Assembly: GCA_030998015.1 (NCBI GenBank)
Contig: JARWMV010000015.1
Coordinates: 211,806 to 275,805, forward strand
Origin: Ceratorhiza oryzae-sativae
Lineage: Eukaryota; Basidiomycota; Agaricomycetes; Cantharellales; Ceratobasidiaceae
DNA length: 64,000 nucleotides
Direction: 5' to 3'
The position numbers and the translations under genes were made by a program. Under the pieces are notes generated by a model. The model was not told the origin of the DNA, did no database searches, and saw only the letters and a list, made by a program, of their open reading frames with translations. Each line of letters starts with the position of its first letter. Positions within the stretch are counted from its first letter, which is position 1. This document shows, one piece after another, positions 22,104 through 33,848 of the stretch.

Positions 22104-22490
22104 GGCTGCGGCTATGGATATGGAGGCGCTATTATTGTCTTGGCGCTGTCTTTAAAATGTCTGGCGGCGTACTCAAGATGAGCAAACTAGCTGTAGGGTG
22201 GGGTAGACCGGTGCTTACCTTTTTGATTGCCTGGTCAAGAAAAGGGGAGATGAGGGGGAAACCTATTCTGGAGCGCCGCACACCTGGAATGGATCAAGGG
22301 TGTGGTGTATCCATGTGGTGGCAACTCGTGTGGCACGCTTTTGGCAGGATGACATAACCTGCTGACACAACATTGTGGTCGTCACCGCCCGCACCAAGCG
22401 CCAGCGGCTTCAGCTGTTCAACCATAGAGTTATCCTCCCGCAACACCCCTTGCTCTAGACCCCTTTATATTCCCTACATATAGATCCACC
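22104..22490. promoter_or_regulatory. Divergent upstream region of gene B and the dioxygenase
   Basis: 387 bp between two start codons facing away from each other, so it must carry both promoters. A TTTATATTCC stretch 29-20 bp before the plus-strand ATG could serve as a TATA-like element. No other motif is recognised. Confidence 0.5.
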
Positions 22491-23458
22491 ATGCCAAAGA
22501 AAAAATCGCAAGCGCCAGCTCAGCAAGCGGCTACGCCCGCGCCAGCGAAACACACGACGTCCAATGGCCCTCGATTAGCGTAAAGGAAGACTTGGCATGT
22601 CAACAAATCATTCCCGACCAAATATATATAATAAATGTACGCACCACTTTTCTTTGGTCTCGCCTTTTATCAAGCGATCAATAGGGTTTGACTAGGACTT
22701 TCTCTCGCCCGACGAATGTGCCGTCTTTTCCAAATTTATCCTTGGACTGCCTCTGGTCGCGACTCCTCCACCAAAGAAAGGAGAGGCTACGCGCGTTAAT
22801 CGTAATGGTCACGCTTTCTCAGGTGACGGCCCTCTCTCACGCTTTTTACAGACCGCATCTCCTTCCAATCGAAGGATTTTGCCTCTGTCATTTACAACGC
22901 TCTAGCACCTCATCTCCCCCCTCTTCCTTGCTCAGAAACGCGAGCTACCGACGCAGTGCCAGTGGGATGTAATTCTAACATTCGACTTTACAAGTCAGCG
23001 TCTTTTGCTCGATTCCTGTGGATCATACTCATCACGTATGATCCAGATACGACCCAGGGCAGTATTTTGGAGCGCATTACGACGAAAGCGTACGAGACAA
23101 GGCGACCGGATGGTGGTCCGAGTGGACGGTCCTCGCTTATGTAACAGGCCACGAGAATGGAGTCGAGGGTGGCGAGGTATGCCTTACCATTCGAGCATCC
23201 AAACCGCCAGCCTGATCTCATTCCATAGACTGTATTTTATCAACCGATTCAAGGCTTAAAGAAACAAGTCAAAGAGATTGTACCGCCTCTTACAAGGGGG
23301 TCCGTTTTGATTCATCGGTATGTCCTCGAGCTGATCTTTATCTGACCTTACTAACTCTTGGTAGGCATGGACGAGCGTGCATGCTGCACGAGGGTCGAGA
23401 GGTCAAGTCTGGGACGAAGTTGGTGCTGCGTTCCGACATCATGTTCACTCGGCCATGA
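22491..23458 (+). pseudogene. 2-oxoglutarate/Fe(II) dioxygenase (prolyl-4-hydroxylase-like), broken
   Basis: Recognised from pieces in several frames. The start reads MPKKKSQAPAQQ. The next block has DFLSPDECAVFSKFILGLP and PPPKKGEATRVNRNG, then VGCNSNIRLYK, then SEWTVLAYVTGHENGVEGGE. After an intron (23318-23364), a clean last exon has HGRACMLHEGREVKSGTK and VLRSDIMF. Fungal relatives hydroxylate protein or small substrates using Fe(II) (HxD...H) and 2-oxoglutarate (Lys). The distal His (LHEG) and the Lys (GTKLVLR) are present. The proximal HxD, expected after RLYK, is not readable; the aligned stretch gives YSS in one frame. A TAG (22693-22695) lies just before DFLSPDE, and at least two frame changes lie between 22900 and 23120. 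It sits between MYND genes B and C on the opposite strand. Substrate unknown. Confidence 0.75.
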
Positions 23459-23605
23459 TATCATAGGCTCCTTGCCTCGAAGGCCCATAGTTTTGATCCT
23501 TGCGAACACAACTTTGACTAAATTAATGAAAATTTCCGGCGTTTAGCTACGAGTAAAGCTCGATTCATTGGCATTGAAATCATACACGACCACAAACAGC
23601 ACCTT
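23459..23605. other. Convergent 3' spacer between dioxygenase and gene C
   Basis: 147 bp between two stop codons facing each other. AT-rich, with no further feature seen. Confidence 0.5.
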
Positions 23606-26600
23606 TCAATTGTTGCATGTTTTCTTGTACTTGCAATCCTGCTTTTGACACGTAGCCGAACAATACATCGCCTTTTTACACCCGCTGCACGACATCAAGT
23701 TGTGCTTGCCGTTCCCGTAACACACCCAGCATGCACTATCCGTGCGCGGCTTGAATTCCCACCTTGGACCTGTGTCGTCTATTCGGCTAGAAATCGTGTG
23801 TTTCTCGGACCGGAGGCAGGTTCAGTGTGGAAAATAGGAGAAATGGCCAGGCCAGTAGCGAGCGCAAGGAGCTCAGCCCACGAATCCACTTTCCGTCCGG
23901 AACCATCGAACCCGACACCTCGCTCGCATGAATAAATCGGGCTCTCGGTTGGTTCTAGAGATAGGGGTACGATCCCTTTGACGCTGTACTCGAAATTGTG
24001 CCCGTGGGTCCAGGATCGGGACCGTTTAACAGATGCCGGGATCAAATTTTCCCATACGACGACTTCCTCCCGGGCGGTGATGAGCTGAAGATTCCGGCGC
24101 TCCTTGTTGACTGGCAATTTTTTGAGGATTTCCACGAGGGATTTTGTTGGCGAATGGACGGCTGCCCCGTCGCGTATAATTGTGTTGGACGCAAGATCAA
24201 GCCTGAGGCTTCCAATGAGGAGCATCCTGCCCCATCCAGTGGCTCTGATGTCGGCACGATGACTTACAATGATATTTAGCACAAGAACAAACAGGTGTTC
24301 GAGTAAGATCCACCTCAATATATCCCGATTTTCGTGCAACCCGAAGCCTCACGCTCGCTCCTTGGATAGGGTATGGATACACCACAAAGTGTTCAAAATC
24401 ACCGACACTCATTTATAGAAATCAAATGTATATATATTTATGTATAGAAAAGATTTACAAAAAGAATGTGTGTTCGTGAGTGAATTCGATGGAGTACGAG
24501 GGGCTCGCAGAGCCCTTATATATACCCTACGAATACATGTGAGTCATATGTTTTGCTGCTGCGCATATACTGCGCATACATGACGCATTCACACTTGACT
24601 CGATTACTGACTCGTACACATTCTAGATCATTTTCATCGGACAAGGTGACACCTACCGAGATTTACCTCAGCGTCGTCTGCAAGCACATTCCGTTCGTTT
24701 TTTTGATTCGATTTCCACGATCGGTAAATGGAGTCACATGCCACTGTGTCGGCCTGGTACCGGGAGTAGGCATGATTTCGATTGAATTTTTGCTCGAGGA
24801 AGGGGCTACGGGTGGTAATTTGACTAGCTCAACCCCGACTGACACGCTCGATCGATATCTCAAAATGCGCCTAAATTGCCTATTTTCAAGCTCAGCAGCA
24901 AACACGACAAGCCCTGATGCGACCTTGTCCTTGAATATTGATTCAAAATGGCTCGATCTCTTGAGTGCAAAGGCGACGCCGATCTCGAGTTCTCCAATGA
25001 CATGAGATGAAGCCTAGAACGAGACTACGAGTTCGGAAGGCCTGTTGAGCCCAGCAAGGTCTTCCTCAATCTTGACCATCTCGGAGTCGACGATTTTACC
25101 GTAAACGCAACCCAGACTGGGATACCCGCCGCCTGAGTGAAAAGAATTTAGAGCAACCTCCAGCTGTGGGACTCCCGTGGCACCATTGTTCTCCAGTAAA
25201 CCCTTCAAATTCATCCTCGGCACCGTCATAACCACATAAACTACATGTGAAACGGTTTCACATCCGCTGAAAATAACCGATCGAGCAGGAGACGGCGTCT
25301 GGATAATGCTTGGATCGGCGTACAGGCCTGCTAGGTGCAACCAAAACTTGGTGCCGAAAACGCTCATCACGATTTGTCCACGGTAAAACGTCTTGTCGTG
25401 CAGGCCGAACAAACTTGTCGCAAGGGCTTCAGCGTCAAACTCGACAATTGGATGATATTGAACGCCACGAGCGTCACGTGAAGAGGCATCAACCCAAGCG
25501 ACACGCTCCTAAAGCAGTCCAAGATGGTCTTCGTGCATATTAGGAGGATGCGAGCTAGAGCCTGAGATATAGTATCGAGGAGCGAGCCCAATTAATGAGG
25601 CAACCATTGGAATGGAGCTATTTAGCCAATTGTCCAGGACCGAACGTTCGATACACCATCGTTTAGTTGATAGCAGCAACTCGGTATAAAGAACGGCACG
25701 GGTTCCATGAGCGGCCTAGCGGAAAGTCGAATATTGTAGAAATCAACATGGTCGACAAGATTCGAGCTTTCGATTGCGTCAAACGACGTCAGCGTTGAGG
25801 GTTCAATAGCGTCGAGATTGATCTGAGCATCATGTCACTGGGACGCGAATAAACCTGGCACGGTTCTTCCAGTGTGATAGGACAAGTCTAATGCATGGCA
25901 GAAACCGATAGCATAGCCAGCGTAGATTCGGAGTTCAATGAAGTTCGCGGCTCTTCATCTGCGAAACGCCTCAGTCCAATCTGAAAGCTGGCGTTTCATA
26001 GTGATGACGGTGACACCCTCCGACCCATACGCAGGGGAACTGACAGTAGGGATGAAAGCCGGGAGGAGGTGAAATTCTTGTGAGAACGTCGTGGGTTCAA
26101 GATTGAACGTTTCATCCGAGTTAGAGTAAATCGAAGTAGGATTAAGTTTGCTGGCACTCCCTCCATCCGGAACAGAGCCTGCCTCCCAGTATATCTTGAG
26201 CATATTGTTGACTAGCGTGGCGGGTTGTTGAACTAATGGCCCGGTGGGTCGACTAGGAGGAATATTGCTCTCGCGTTTGTTCAACACTGATTTCGAGCAC
26301 TTGGATTGTTTCTTCATGATGTGGTCGATTCTCTGAGATGGAAGCGAGGAGTAACCAGCATGGCACTTCCAATAACTGCCAACCTTGGAATGAGTGGGTG
26401 TGTCAAGAAACTCGATAACTGTGTGGCAAGCGGATTGATGCCATATCTCTATCTTCCCGGAGGAATCATAGAGATTTCGCGATTGGCGGATGAGGACGGA
26501 AGAAGACTGGTCGTTTATTTTGAAGTTGAAGAACATATCCCATATTTGTTCGAGTTCACCGTTCTCCTCGAAGAGTGCGAAAAGTAGCAAGTTCCTTGCT

Positions 26601-26884
26601 GGAATGATGAGATAAGCACCTGCAAACTCCGTGGATTGACCTCTCACCTAGGATAGCTAACTCAATGTTACAGCACGTAATACTTGATTCACGGGAAGCT
26701 TGAAACCCAATTAGTTTAATCCTTAGCCTCTTGTTCAGTTGGCTCACTAGGCAAAGCAACATTCGCTAACATGTATAAGATATCTTGGATCACCACACCC
26801 CAGGAGCAAAATGGCAACGGGCTTTTCTAGAGGAATATCCTGTACAAGCGAGATTTCGGGCGTGTCTCTAAGCGGTTGGGACAT
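23606..26884 (-). pseudogene. DUF4470-MYND paralog C, degraded
   Basis: Third member of the array. The start at 26884 gives MSQPLRDTPEISLVQDI and AILLLGCGDPRYL. Exon 2 has SSITCCNIELAIL. The large exon opens ARNLLLFALFEENGELEQIW and stays open to a stop at 25955. Beyond that only fragments align: 25014-25412, and 24663-24905 around PTPGTRPTQWHV. 24200-24411 carries YPYPIQGASVRLRVARKSGYIEV, and 23779-24170 carries WENLIPASVKRSRSWTHGH and GVGFDGSG. The final 41 codons (23606-23731) still form a MYND-like finger with six cysteines at the same spacing as gene B. The ligand His is replaced by Lys and the last spacer is one residue short. A copia LTR-D fragment (24415-24636) interrupts it. Multiple stops and frameshifts make it dead. 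Confidence 0.82.
24415..24636 (-). repeat. LTR-D fragment inside gene C
   Basis: Reverse complement of most of the LTR-D at 13791-14043, lacking about 9 bp at one end and about 30 bp at the other. Unlike that copy it keeps CpG sites (for example GAGGGGCTCGCAGAGCCC). Gene C sequence resumes on both sides. Boundaries are good to a few bases. Confidence 0.78.
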
Positions 26885-28466
26885 TGGTTTCTGAGGTCAT
26901 AACAGCGCATGAGCCATGCCCGTAATCAAGTCAGCCACGGAATCTCCAGCTTGAGTAGCTTCACATAGAGGTAGCACTTGGTGTGCAGATTTCAAGCAGA
27001 GACGAGTTACGAGGCTTCCAGTTAGAGATGAGATACCAGAAATATCGACTCGAAGGCTGGCGGATAGTCGTGGGTGAGGAAGGCTATAGAATTCCGACCA
27101 GCTCAGGACGAATCGGGTAACGTTCAGCCACTTTGATGACTAACACCAGAAGCAGCGAACGGCGACGTCGGCCAACTTGTATGCCTCGACACCTCCAACG
27201 CTCACCAAGCCGTCGAAGGCCATGTCTCACGTGTGTCGACACCGACCCCCGAACTAGCGTTCGGCGAAAAGTCGTCATTACCTTACTGGTTATTTACTGT
27301 GACATAATCGTAAGGGTTGAGTGGCGGAACCAGTAAATAGAAACAAATAGAATAGAATGAATCGCGCGCAGCGCGAGAATAAAATGGAAACGAATAGAAC
27401 AACCGAGAAATTAATAAACCCAAAATAACAAGAGAAAACTACAAAAGGTTCATCGAGAAGAATTGAGAGCGCATACGTATATGCGCGAGAGAACGAAAGA
27501 ACTCACCGGAATGATTCGGCATCGCCTCTTGCAACTGCGGAGGCGACTTACGCGGCCTTGGAAAGCATATACGCGTCCCCAAGTACTGCGCATATAGCCA
27601 ATATATATAGGCCTGTATTCTCGTCTCATTCCTGTACCCTTAGTTCTACCTTGAACACGTACGATTTCGATACCCACTTGCCGGTTCTTAAGATCTTATC
27701 ATATCTATATATCTTATCTTACTTCTTCACTTGTTTAGCTAAGGTGCGCTAGGACTATCGTTTCATTTGCTAATATTTGTTACAGATCTTAGGAGAACGT
27801 TGCAATAATTTACCATTAAGAAATTTGGGGAGGATACCCAACGATTTTGACCCTGTATAAAACTGTAAGAATGGTGATGATTGGGCAAAGCGTAAGAGCT
27901 ACTTCGACTGATGCCGATGTAATTCACGCGTTGTATGCACTCTTGACAAAGCTTCGAGGCAAAATCTTCGAGGCGAAAAAGTAACAGCACAGAATGTACT
28001 GTGTTCATGTTCATGCACAAGTTATTGTCCTAATAAAAACGTCGTTACTCTTCGCAAGGCGATGTTGACTTGCAATGGCATCTCCCGACGGCTCGATACT
28101 CATTCTACAGCTGCGCCTTCCCTTCGAGATATCGAGTCCCAGTTCAAATCTCCACGGGTGCTCCGATTCTAGAGGTTAGCGACAACGACGACCGAGGAGA
28201 ATGGGGGAACTGGCGCCCATGAATTTGTAGATCTTATGAATTAGTCCATTTATGTCGCATCACATCTTATCTTATCTGAGGTTATTTACAGTTTATAATT
28301 GTAAGTTATGAGGGCACTGAGCACCGGTAAGCAAAAGACTCAGGAATTTTTCCCCGTTTGGGGCTCAAACGCGACAACCCGTCCGAGGATTAGCTTTGAA
28401 TAAAAGCTGTTCCACGCTTATAAAGAATAAACATCCGGACGAGCATAAAATTTCCCGCTATCGAAT
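26885..28466. other. Intergenic, with a possible solo LTR at about 27298-27784
   Basis: No gene is supported. 27298-27784 looks LTR-like on the minus strand: it starts TGTAACAAATATT, has a TATATATA box near 27602 and ends near GTCACA, but no matching TSD was found. 26885-27297 has short open stretches on the minus strand without recognisable domains. 27785-28466 shows nothing recognisable. Confidence 0.35.
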
Positions 28467-29859
28467 CTAACTAAAGAGATCTTCGAAGAAATTAATAATA
28501 TTACCCCAAAATCCCCTCCTCTTCTTCCGAAGCTCATCTTCCAGTGCGGTAATCTTTCCCATCAAACCGTCAGATCTTCCAGCATTATTCCTCTGCTCCG
28601 CCCTCGCATCCTCGAGCTCCTTGACGAGTCGTGCGAGCTCTTCGCGTTGTTGCTTATTATCTTCGTGATATTTTCTCGCTTGCTCCTCCCTCGCCGCCCG
28701 TTCGTCTCCCAACTGGTCGTGGAGTAATTGCATCTGACGGGTGATGGTGTCTAGCCTTTCTTGGGCCTGCTCCCTCTCAGCAGCAATCTCCTGCTGGTGC
28801 TCCAGGTCACGCTTCCAAATAGCCTCTTGCATTTCTCGCTTCAACGCCTCTATCTCTGCCTGCTGCTTGTCCAAAAGCTTCTGCATCTCCTCGTTGAGGA
28901 CCTTTCCGGGATTTGTCTTTCCTAGTGGTATCCCGTTCGCCAAAGCCTCACCCAGGTATGTTGGCTTTGGCAGGTTCTGCATAAGCATACGAATAATGTT
29001 ATGCGCGTTTTCTGCGCCACCAGAGCGCACGTATCGAGCCATACGGGCACCCTTTGCGAGGACTGGCTGGAAGAACAAGTTACTATTCATGAGCTCGTCT
29101 TCTCGAGCAAGCTCGCTCTCTTCAGGCGGATCATGCCACATGTTGGTCGTAATTAACACATTCTTCAACGCGTCTGGCCCGCAAAGCTCTCGGAAGACGC
29201 GGAAGTTGCGGCGCGAGACACCCCCGACACGATTATCGGTGATGCGATGCATATAGATGATTCCATTGAGCAGCTGGCCTTCATTATGTCTGTTAATTGG
29301 CTTCAGTGAATGGTTTGTTCATCTACTAGGTTGCGTACGTTATTTTTAGGAATGTGCCAATCCTTTCCAGTATGTCTGTATCAGAAACATTTGTGTCATC
29401 AAATCCGGGCGTATCGATAAGACGGATATCCCGGCCATCTAGTACAAACTCCTCTGCGAAAGTGACTTGTTCGGTGCAAGAGGTCTGCGTATGTCCGACC
29501 GGAAGACTTGATCCACTCGCATCATTAATAAACTGTCAAGGAAATGCCCTTGGTGAGTGAACCACGGTATGAACTTCTACACTGACAGTTGATTTTCCGG
29601 TTCCAGTTGCGCCACAGACGCTACAACATTGGGTCGATGTCAACCATGGTATTAATCTCAACAGATGAGCAACTCACGCAATGATGACCGGCTGCAAGGC
29701 GTCAACCGTCATTGAAAGGATACTTGAATTAGATAGCGGTTGCAATTTTCGAGGGAGGTGACTGAATGGATCAATTCTCGAGCGGGCAATATGACTTATA
29801 GCCATCGGAGCCACAACTACTGGAGAGATTGGCGCACGCCGTGCTCCTGCTTTAGGCAA
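28467..29859 (-). CDS. P-loop GTPase D with coiled-coil tail
   Basis: Exons 29859-29678, 29620-29587, 29532-29339 and 29289-28467 give 410 residues. The P-loop (G1) is GATGTGKST, spanning exon 2, and G3 is DTPGFDD. After YMHRITDNRVGG the usual NKxD position (G4) reads LITTNMWHD, so base recognition is atypical. The fold resembles AIG1/GIMAP or septin-like GTPases (family assignment by motif only). The C-terminal half is a long, charged coiled coil (about residues 275-390) ending in an aromatic amphipathic stretch, FWGNIINFFEDLF, which could bind membrane (inference). The first ATG of the open frame was taken; internal Mets near residues 19 and 50 are alternatives. It lies head to head with paralog E, with the same second and third exon sizes (34 and 194 bp). 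All splice sites are GT-AG. It appears intact. Cellular role unknown. Confidence 0.87.
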
Positions 29860-30765
29860 TCAATATCCTTTATGGCATAGCCCACTACGTGTTGTCCACA
29901 TCTAATCGGAACCATCCAGCACAGGTTCACATGTCAGGTTCTGGACACTCTAGCGCCGCAGTATTGTGCCTCTCACCCTTTTTCTGAATGCGACTAGTTC
30001 CTGAATTCGGCTGGACCTTTTTTGAGGAGATAGGATGGTGGGCGGCGCTCCGCGAATACACTTGCTGCAAATGGATTACCCAAACCAGAACCCTACCGTC
30101 AGCACGTCATACCAAACCCTGATTGACTGCCCCTATCAACTCACCGTGAACGACACACACGATTGTGATTCATGCGTGGCAGCGCTGTGCCCGAGTGGCG
30201 CTCAAATAGGGGCTCTAGAACTAAAGCTATTGTTCGCGTCGAGGCGAAAGAGACGCCGAATTCCACAGCCTGCGCAGCTTACATCAATCCTAAATGTTAG
30301 AGTCATTAGTTTGCGCCATCACACACGCCTTGAGAAGATTGTGACAACCCCCCCACCCACCCACGATTTGACGCACGCCATGAGAAATTTTCACAGGGCG
30401 TTTACCCGGCGCCAATCTAAGTATTCGAACGCATCCTTGCCCGTCAGCCACATGTTTTTTTAGAGGCCGATTTGGCCGATGAGCGCGCACGCCTTTCACA
30501 TTTGTGGCGTTATCAGGGCTTGGGATCACCGGAGCACGAACCGAGGTGTACCTAGTCTCAAAGCATCCCTCGTCTTTGTTCAAAAAGAAAACGGCTGTTC
30601 TACTGACCTATCAACTTCCTGGCCCGTTGCCCAACTATTCCCTCTCATCTTGCGTCGAATCCTCATTGAGTAAAGCGTGTACAACAGTTTGCTGGACCAC
30701 ATATCCGCAATCATCTCGCCAAGCTCTCAGGTACGACAAGACTCTAGAGAAATCAACATTTTTGT
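29860..30765. promoter_or_regulatory. Divergent intergenic region between GTPase genes D and E
   Basis: About 900 bp between two outward-facing starts, so both promoters are expected here. A plus-strand open frame at 30035-30463 has no recognisable domain and is not called. A C-rich run lies at about 30349-30363. No core promoter element is convincing. Confidence 0.45.
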
Positions 30766-32555
30766 ATGATGTCTCCCGAACTCGAGAACCAGCCTTATGT
30801 AGTATCCGCTATCTCTGAGGAACCTCAAGGATCACTTCCAGAGAAACCTGGCGAACCCAGTCATTCGTCCACCAGAAAGCTGATGTAAGTCTGAAATGAC
30901 CTACTCAGATATATAGACTCAATTTATTGTAGTGTTATAGGGGCCACAGGCGCCGGTAAATCCACCGTGGGTCATTCACATAACCGCATGTTTCTTGCTG
31001 GTTTATTCATACGATTAAAGTTTATCAACGACGTGACAGGCAGTACACTCGCTGTTAGTAACAGTTTGGCCTCCTGCACTCAGACAGTTGGCTTGGCGTC
31101 TATAACACTTGAAAACGGCTCTAGCATAGCTCTCGTTGATACTCCAGGATTTGATGACTCGGAGCGTTCGGACGTTGAAATACTGGAGGTAATCTTCGCA
31201 GCTCTCAAGGATTGGTAAGACCCAGATTTCATGAAGAACCGATGAGGATTCTGACCGCCAAAACAAGGGATGATATCCACGGCGTGATATATCTTCACCG
31301 GATTTCAGACTTTAGGATGTCGGGCGCGGCTCGCAAAACATTCAACGCATGCTGTAATATTTGCGGCGCGAACGCAATGCCTTGGCTCACCATCGTCACC
31401 AACATGTGGAAGAATGTTTCGCCAGAGATAGGTGCTGCTCGTGAGGGCGAGCTCAGTCAAAAGCCGGAGTTTTTTCAGACCGCTATCAATTCTGGGGCCA
31501 AACTACTTCGCAACGACTCACCGCCCACTTCGGCGCTCGATATCATCCGCCAGGCCGTTCGTGAAAACGCCGTCACCCTTTTGATCCAAAAGGAAATGCA
31601 GGAGAATGGCAGAGACATATTTGCAACTACTGCTGGCATGGTTCTTGATCAGGAGCAAGCGGAGGAACGAGCAAAGCATGAAGCACAGTTGGCAAAAATA
31701 AATGAGGAACATGCACGTGCCCTTCGGCAACTAGATAGCGAGACGCAAGCAGAGCTAGAGGAAGAGCGCGCCGAGATCCAGAAGAAGATTTTCCAAATTC
31801 AATCGTCTGTTGCGCGGCTGCGAGCCAAACAGAAATCTCAACCCGCTCCAGTTCAGGAACCTATCATCCACTCACCGTCCCCCCAGCCACATCGCCGGAG
31901 CATGACAGATCCCAGCAGAATCGTAGCCGGTACTAGCGCTGCAATCTATGAGCAGGCTAACTGGGAAAGGGGGTATTTCATACATCCATCAAGCCCCCTC
32001 ATGCTACAAAATGTCAGAGTTGAAGATCGAGTCAAGGTTCAAAGCCGACGAGGAAGCCGGGATAGGAGTCTCGATGAAATGTAAGTAATTTCTGAGTGGT
32101 TCTTTGAGCTCTATACGATATCTCTTAGAGCCCAAGATTTATCAGAATTGAAGGAGGAGGCGAGAGCATTAGTATCTGGTGTGCATCCAGAGCATACAGT
32201 CAAGGCCAAGAGTAGCCATTTGCAGTGCCCCGCTACTCCGGGTCAAGGGTCCTACCGATCCAACGAGCAGGTAGTTCAATCCCCTACACTTGTTTATACT
32301 CGCAACTCAAGTCATCCCGTCGAGTTGCATAGTATGTCGTTATTGCGTCCTCGGCACAGGGTGAGAGGGCATTTCAATCACAGGGCCCGTCAAAACAGGG
32401 CACGGGCGGGTGGTTCCCCAGATGGGGAAATAGCTGATTTATGGCATGGTGTACTTGATGCCAACAGACTAAACTCGTGTTCCTATAATAAAATTCCATC
32501 CAAAGTATTACAGGATTGCATTTGGCCAAAATGTGTTATGGTTGGCGATTGGTGA
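30766..32555 (+). CDS. P-loop GTPase E with coiled coil and extended tail
   Basis: Exons 30766-30884, 30933-30966, 31021-31214, 31268-32080 and 32129-32555 give 528 residues in one frame. G1 is GATGAGKST, followed across an intron by FINDVTGS; G3 is DTPGFDD. After GVIYLHRISDFRMSG the G4 position is VTNMWKN, again not NKxD. A coiled coil follows (EEERAEIQKKIFQIQ), then a Ser/Pro/Arg-rich, likely disordered region. The last exon has no domain I recognise. Intron positions and phases (2, 0, 2) match gene D; exons 2 and 3 have identical lengths in both, so they are duplicates. Two in-frame ATGs at 30766 and 30769 are equivalent starts. It lacks D's aromatic amphipathic end and has a different tail instead. 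Function unknown. Confidence 0.82.
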
Positions 32556-33007
32556 TTTAGAGCCTCGGATGCTTTAAGACCCGCGGTCAGCATTCCAGAA
32601 ATGCAAGTTGGTTATGTAAGATGGGAATTTATTTCAATGTTTTCCGGCCCAAATTGTTCAGAGAGGTAAATATTTTGAGGAGAATTGAAAATCGACTTAA
32701 ACACGTAACTTATCGAAACTAGCTCGGCACATATGCGATTACACACCTCCAGTCGCATCCAGTCTGTTCCGCACTCCCCATTCAACGTGGGCAAGCATAG
32801 AGCTCCAGATAGCGCGTTAGTCGCGAAATATCACGAAAGAGTCGACTAGCATATTTATATCAATATCATCACCTTCTAGCCGAGGTATAGGCTATACCAC
32901 CCATGGAGCGTTTTCTACACACGAAGCGCACTCCCCAAAGACTTCGCACGGGCAGGCAGCAGCTACATCTTGCTTGGTGTTCAGTCATTCAGTGGTCTCA
33001 TTGACAG
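32556..33007. other. Gene E downstream region, nothing recognised
   Basis: About 450 bp between gene E and a copia LTR. No ORF, repeat or RNA gene is supported. Confidence 0.5.
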
Positions 33008-33299
33008 TCTCACGCAGGGAGGTTTCTCGTGGCTAAGATACAAATCGTACTTAGCTCAACTACGAAGGTAGAGAACTATATATACTGTACCTAAGATACA
33101 AATCGTACTATAGAGTACAGTGTGAATAGAATACATGAGAAAAGAAAGAAAATACGATACCTTAGCTCAACTACGAAGGTAGAGAACTAAGGAAGAAGAA
33201 GGGGGATTCCCGCGAACTCGCGCATGATATCAGAGAGGGGGGATACGAAACAGAAACAAATATGCGCATACATACACGCATATGATTGTAAATTCAACA
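33008..33299 (-). repeat. LTR-C, 3' LTR of a copia element, CpG-retaining
   Basis: On the minus strand it begins TGTTGAATTT directly after the copia RNase H gene end. 292 bp. Closely related to 11341-11630 and 13299-13533 but with CpGs kept (TCTCACGCAGGG against TCTCATGCAGGG). The distal flank is GACAG. Confidence 0.82.
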
Positions 33300-33848
33300 C
33301 GCCCACTCAATCCTATGCGTGAATGTGCAGATAAAAGAAAAAATATCAAACCATACCCATCTCAGACACGAAAGTAAACTTGAGCGTCCTAGGGGCTTGG
33401 TGAGCGCATCCGCGACCTGTTTCTCGGTAGGTACATATTGCAGGTCAAGTTCCTTAAGGGCGATCACTTCGCGAATAAAATGATACTTGACGCGTATATG
33501 CTTCGTTGTCTGATGATTGACAGGATTCTTAGCTAGGGCCATAGCAGACTGGTTGTCCGAGAATAAGGGAGTAGTGCCCTCAGAGAGAAAACCAAGTTCG
33601 GATAAAAATTGGCGAATCCATAAAAGTTTGCGTCCGGCACTAGCATCAGCGACATACTCGGCTTCGGTACTAGACAGAGAAATAGTCGGCTGTTTCCGGG
33701 ATGAGTAAGCAATGGCGCCACCGGCATGTAAGAACACCCAGCCGGTAGTCGAACGGCTTGTATGCTTATCACCGGCATAATCAGCGTCGACATATCCAAG
33801 TAAATTTAAATCGCGAGAGCGATTATAAACAATTCCTAAGTCCATAGT
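33294..33848 (-). pseudogene. pol: Ty1/copia Pol RNase H, 5'-truncated
   Basis: Encodes the RNase H end of a copia polyprotein: LGYVDADYAGDKHTSRSTTG, SLSSTEAEYVA, FSDNQSAMALAKNPV, HIRVKYHFIRE and VADALTKPL. The frame is intact but starts abruptly at 33848, where a Ty3 LTR begins. The rest of the copia pol is not found on the far side of the Ty3 nest. The stop codon lies just inside the LTR. The recognisable Asp/Glu active-site positions (DADY, STEAEY, SDNQSA) are kept. Confidence 0.9.

Noticed and set aside
27298..27784. Firm call of a solo LTR
   Set aside because: No TSD and termini only loosely inverted; kept only as a low-confidence note.
28100..28175. tRNA-like B-box (AGTTCAAATCT)
   Set aside because: No matching A-box, acceptor stem or anticodon arm could be folded around it.
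30035..30463. Plus-strand open frame of 142 codons between the GTPase genes
   Set aside because: Low-complexity composition, no domain, no conserved motif; likely chance in a CG-rich spacer.
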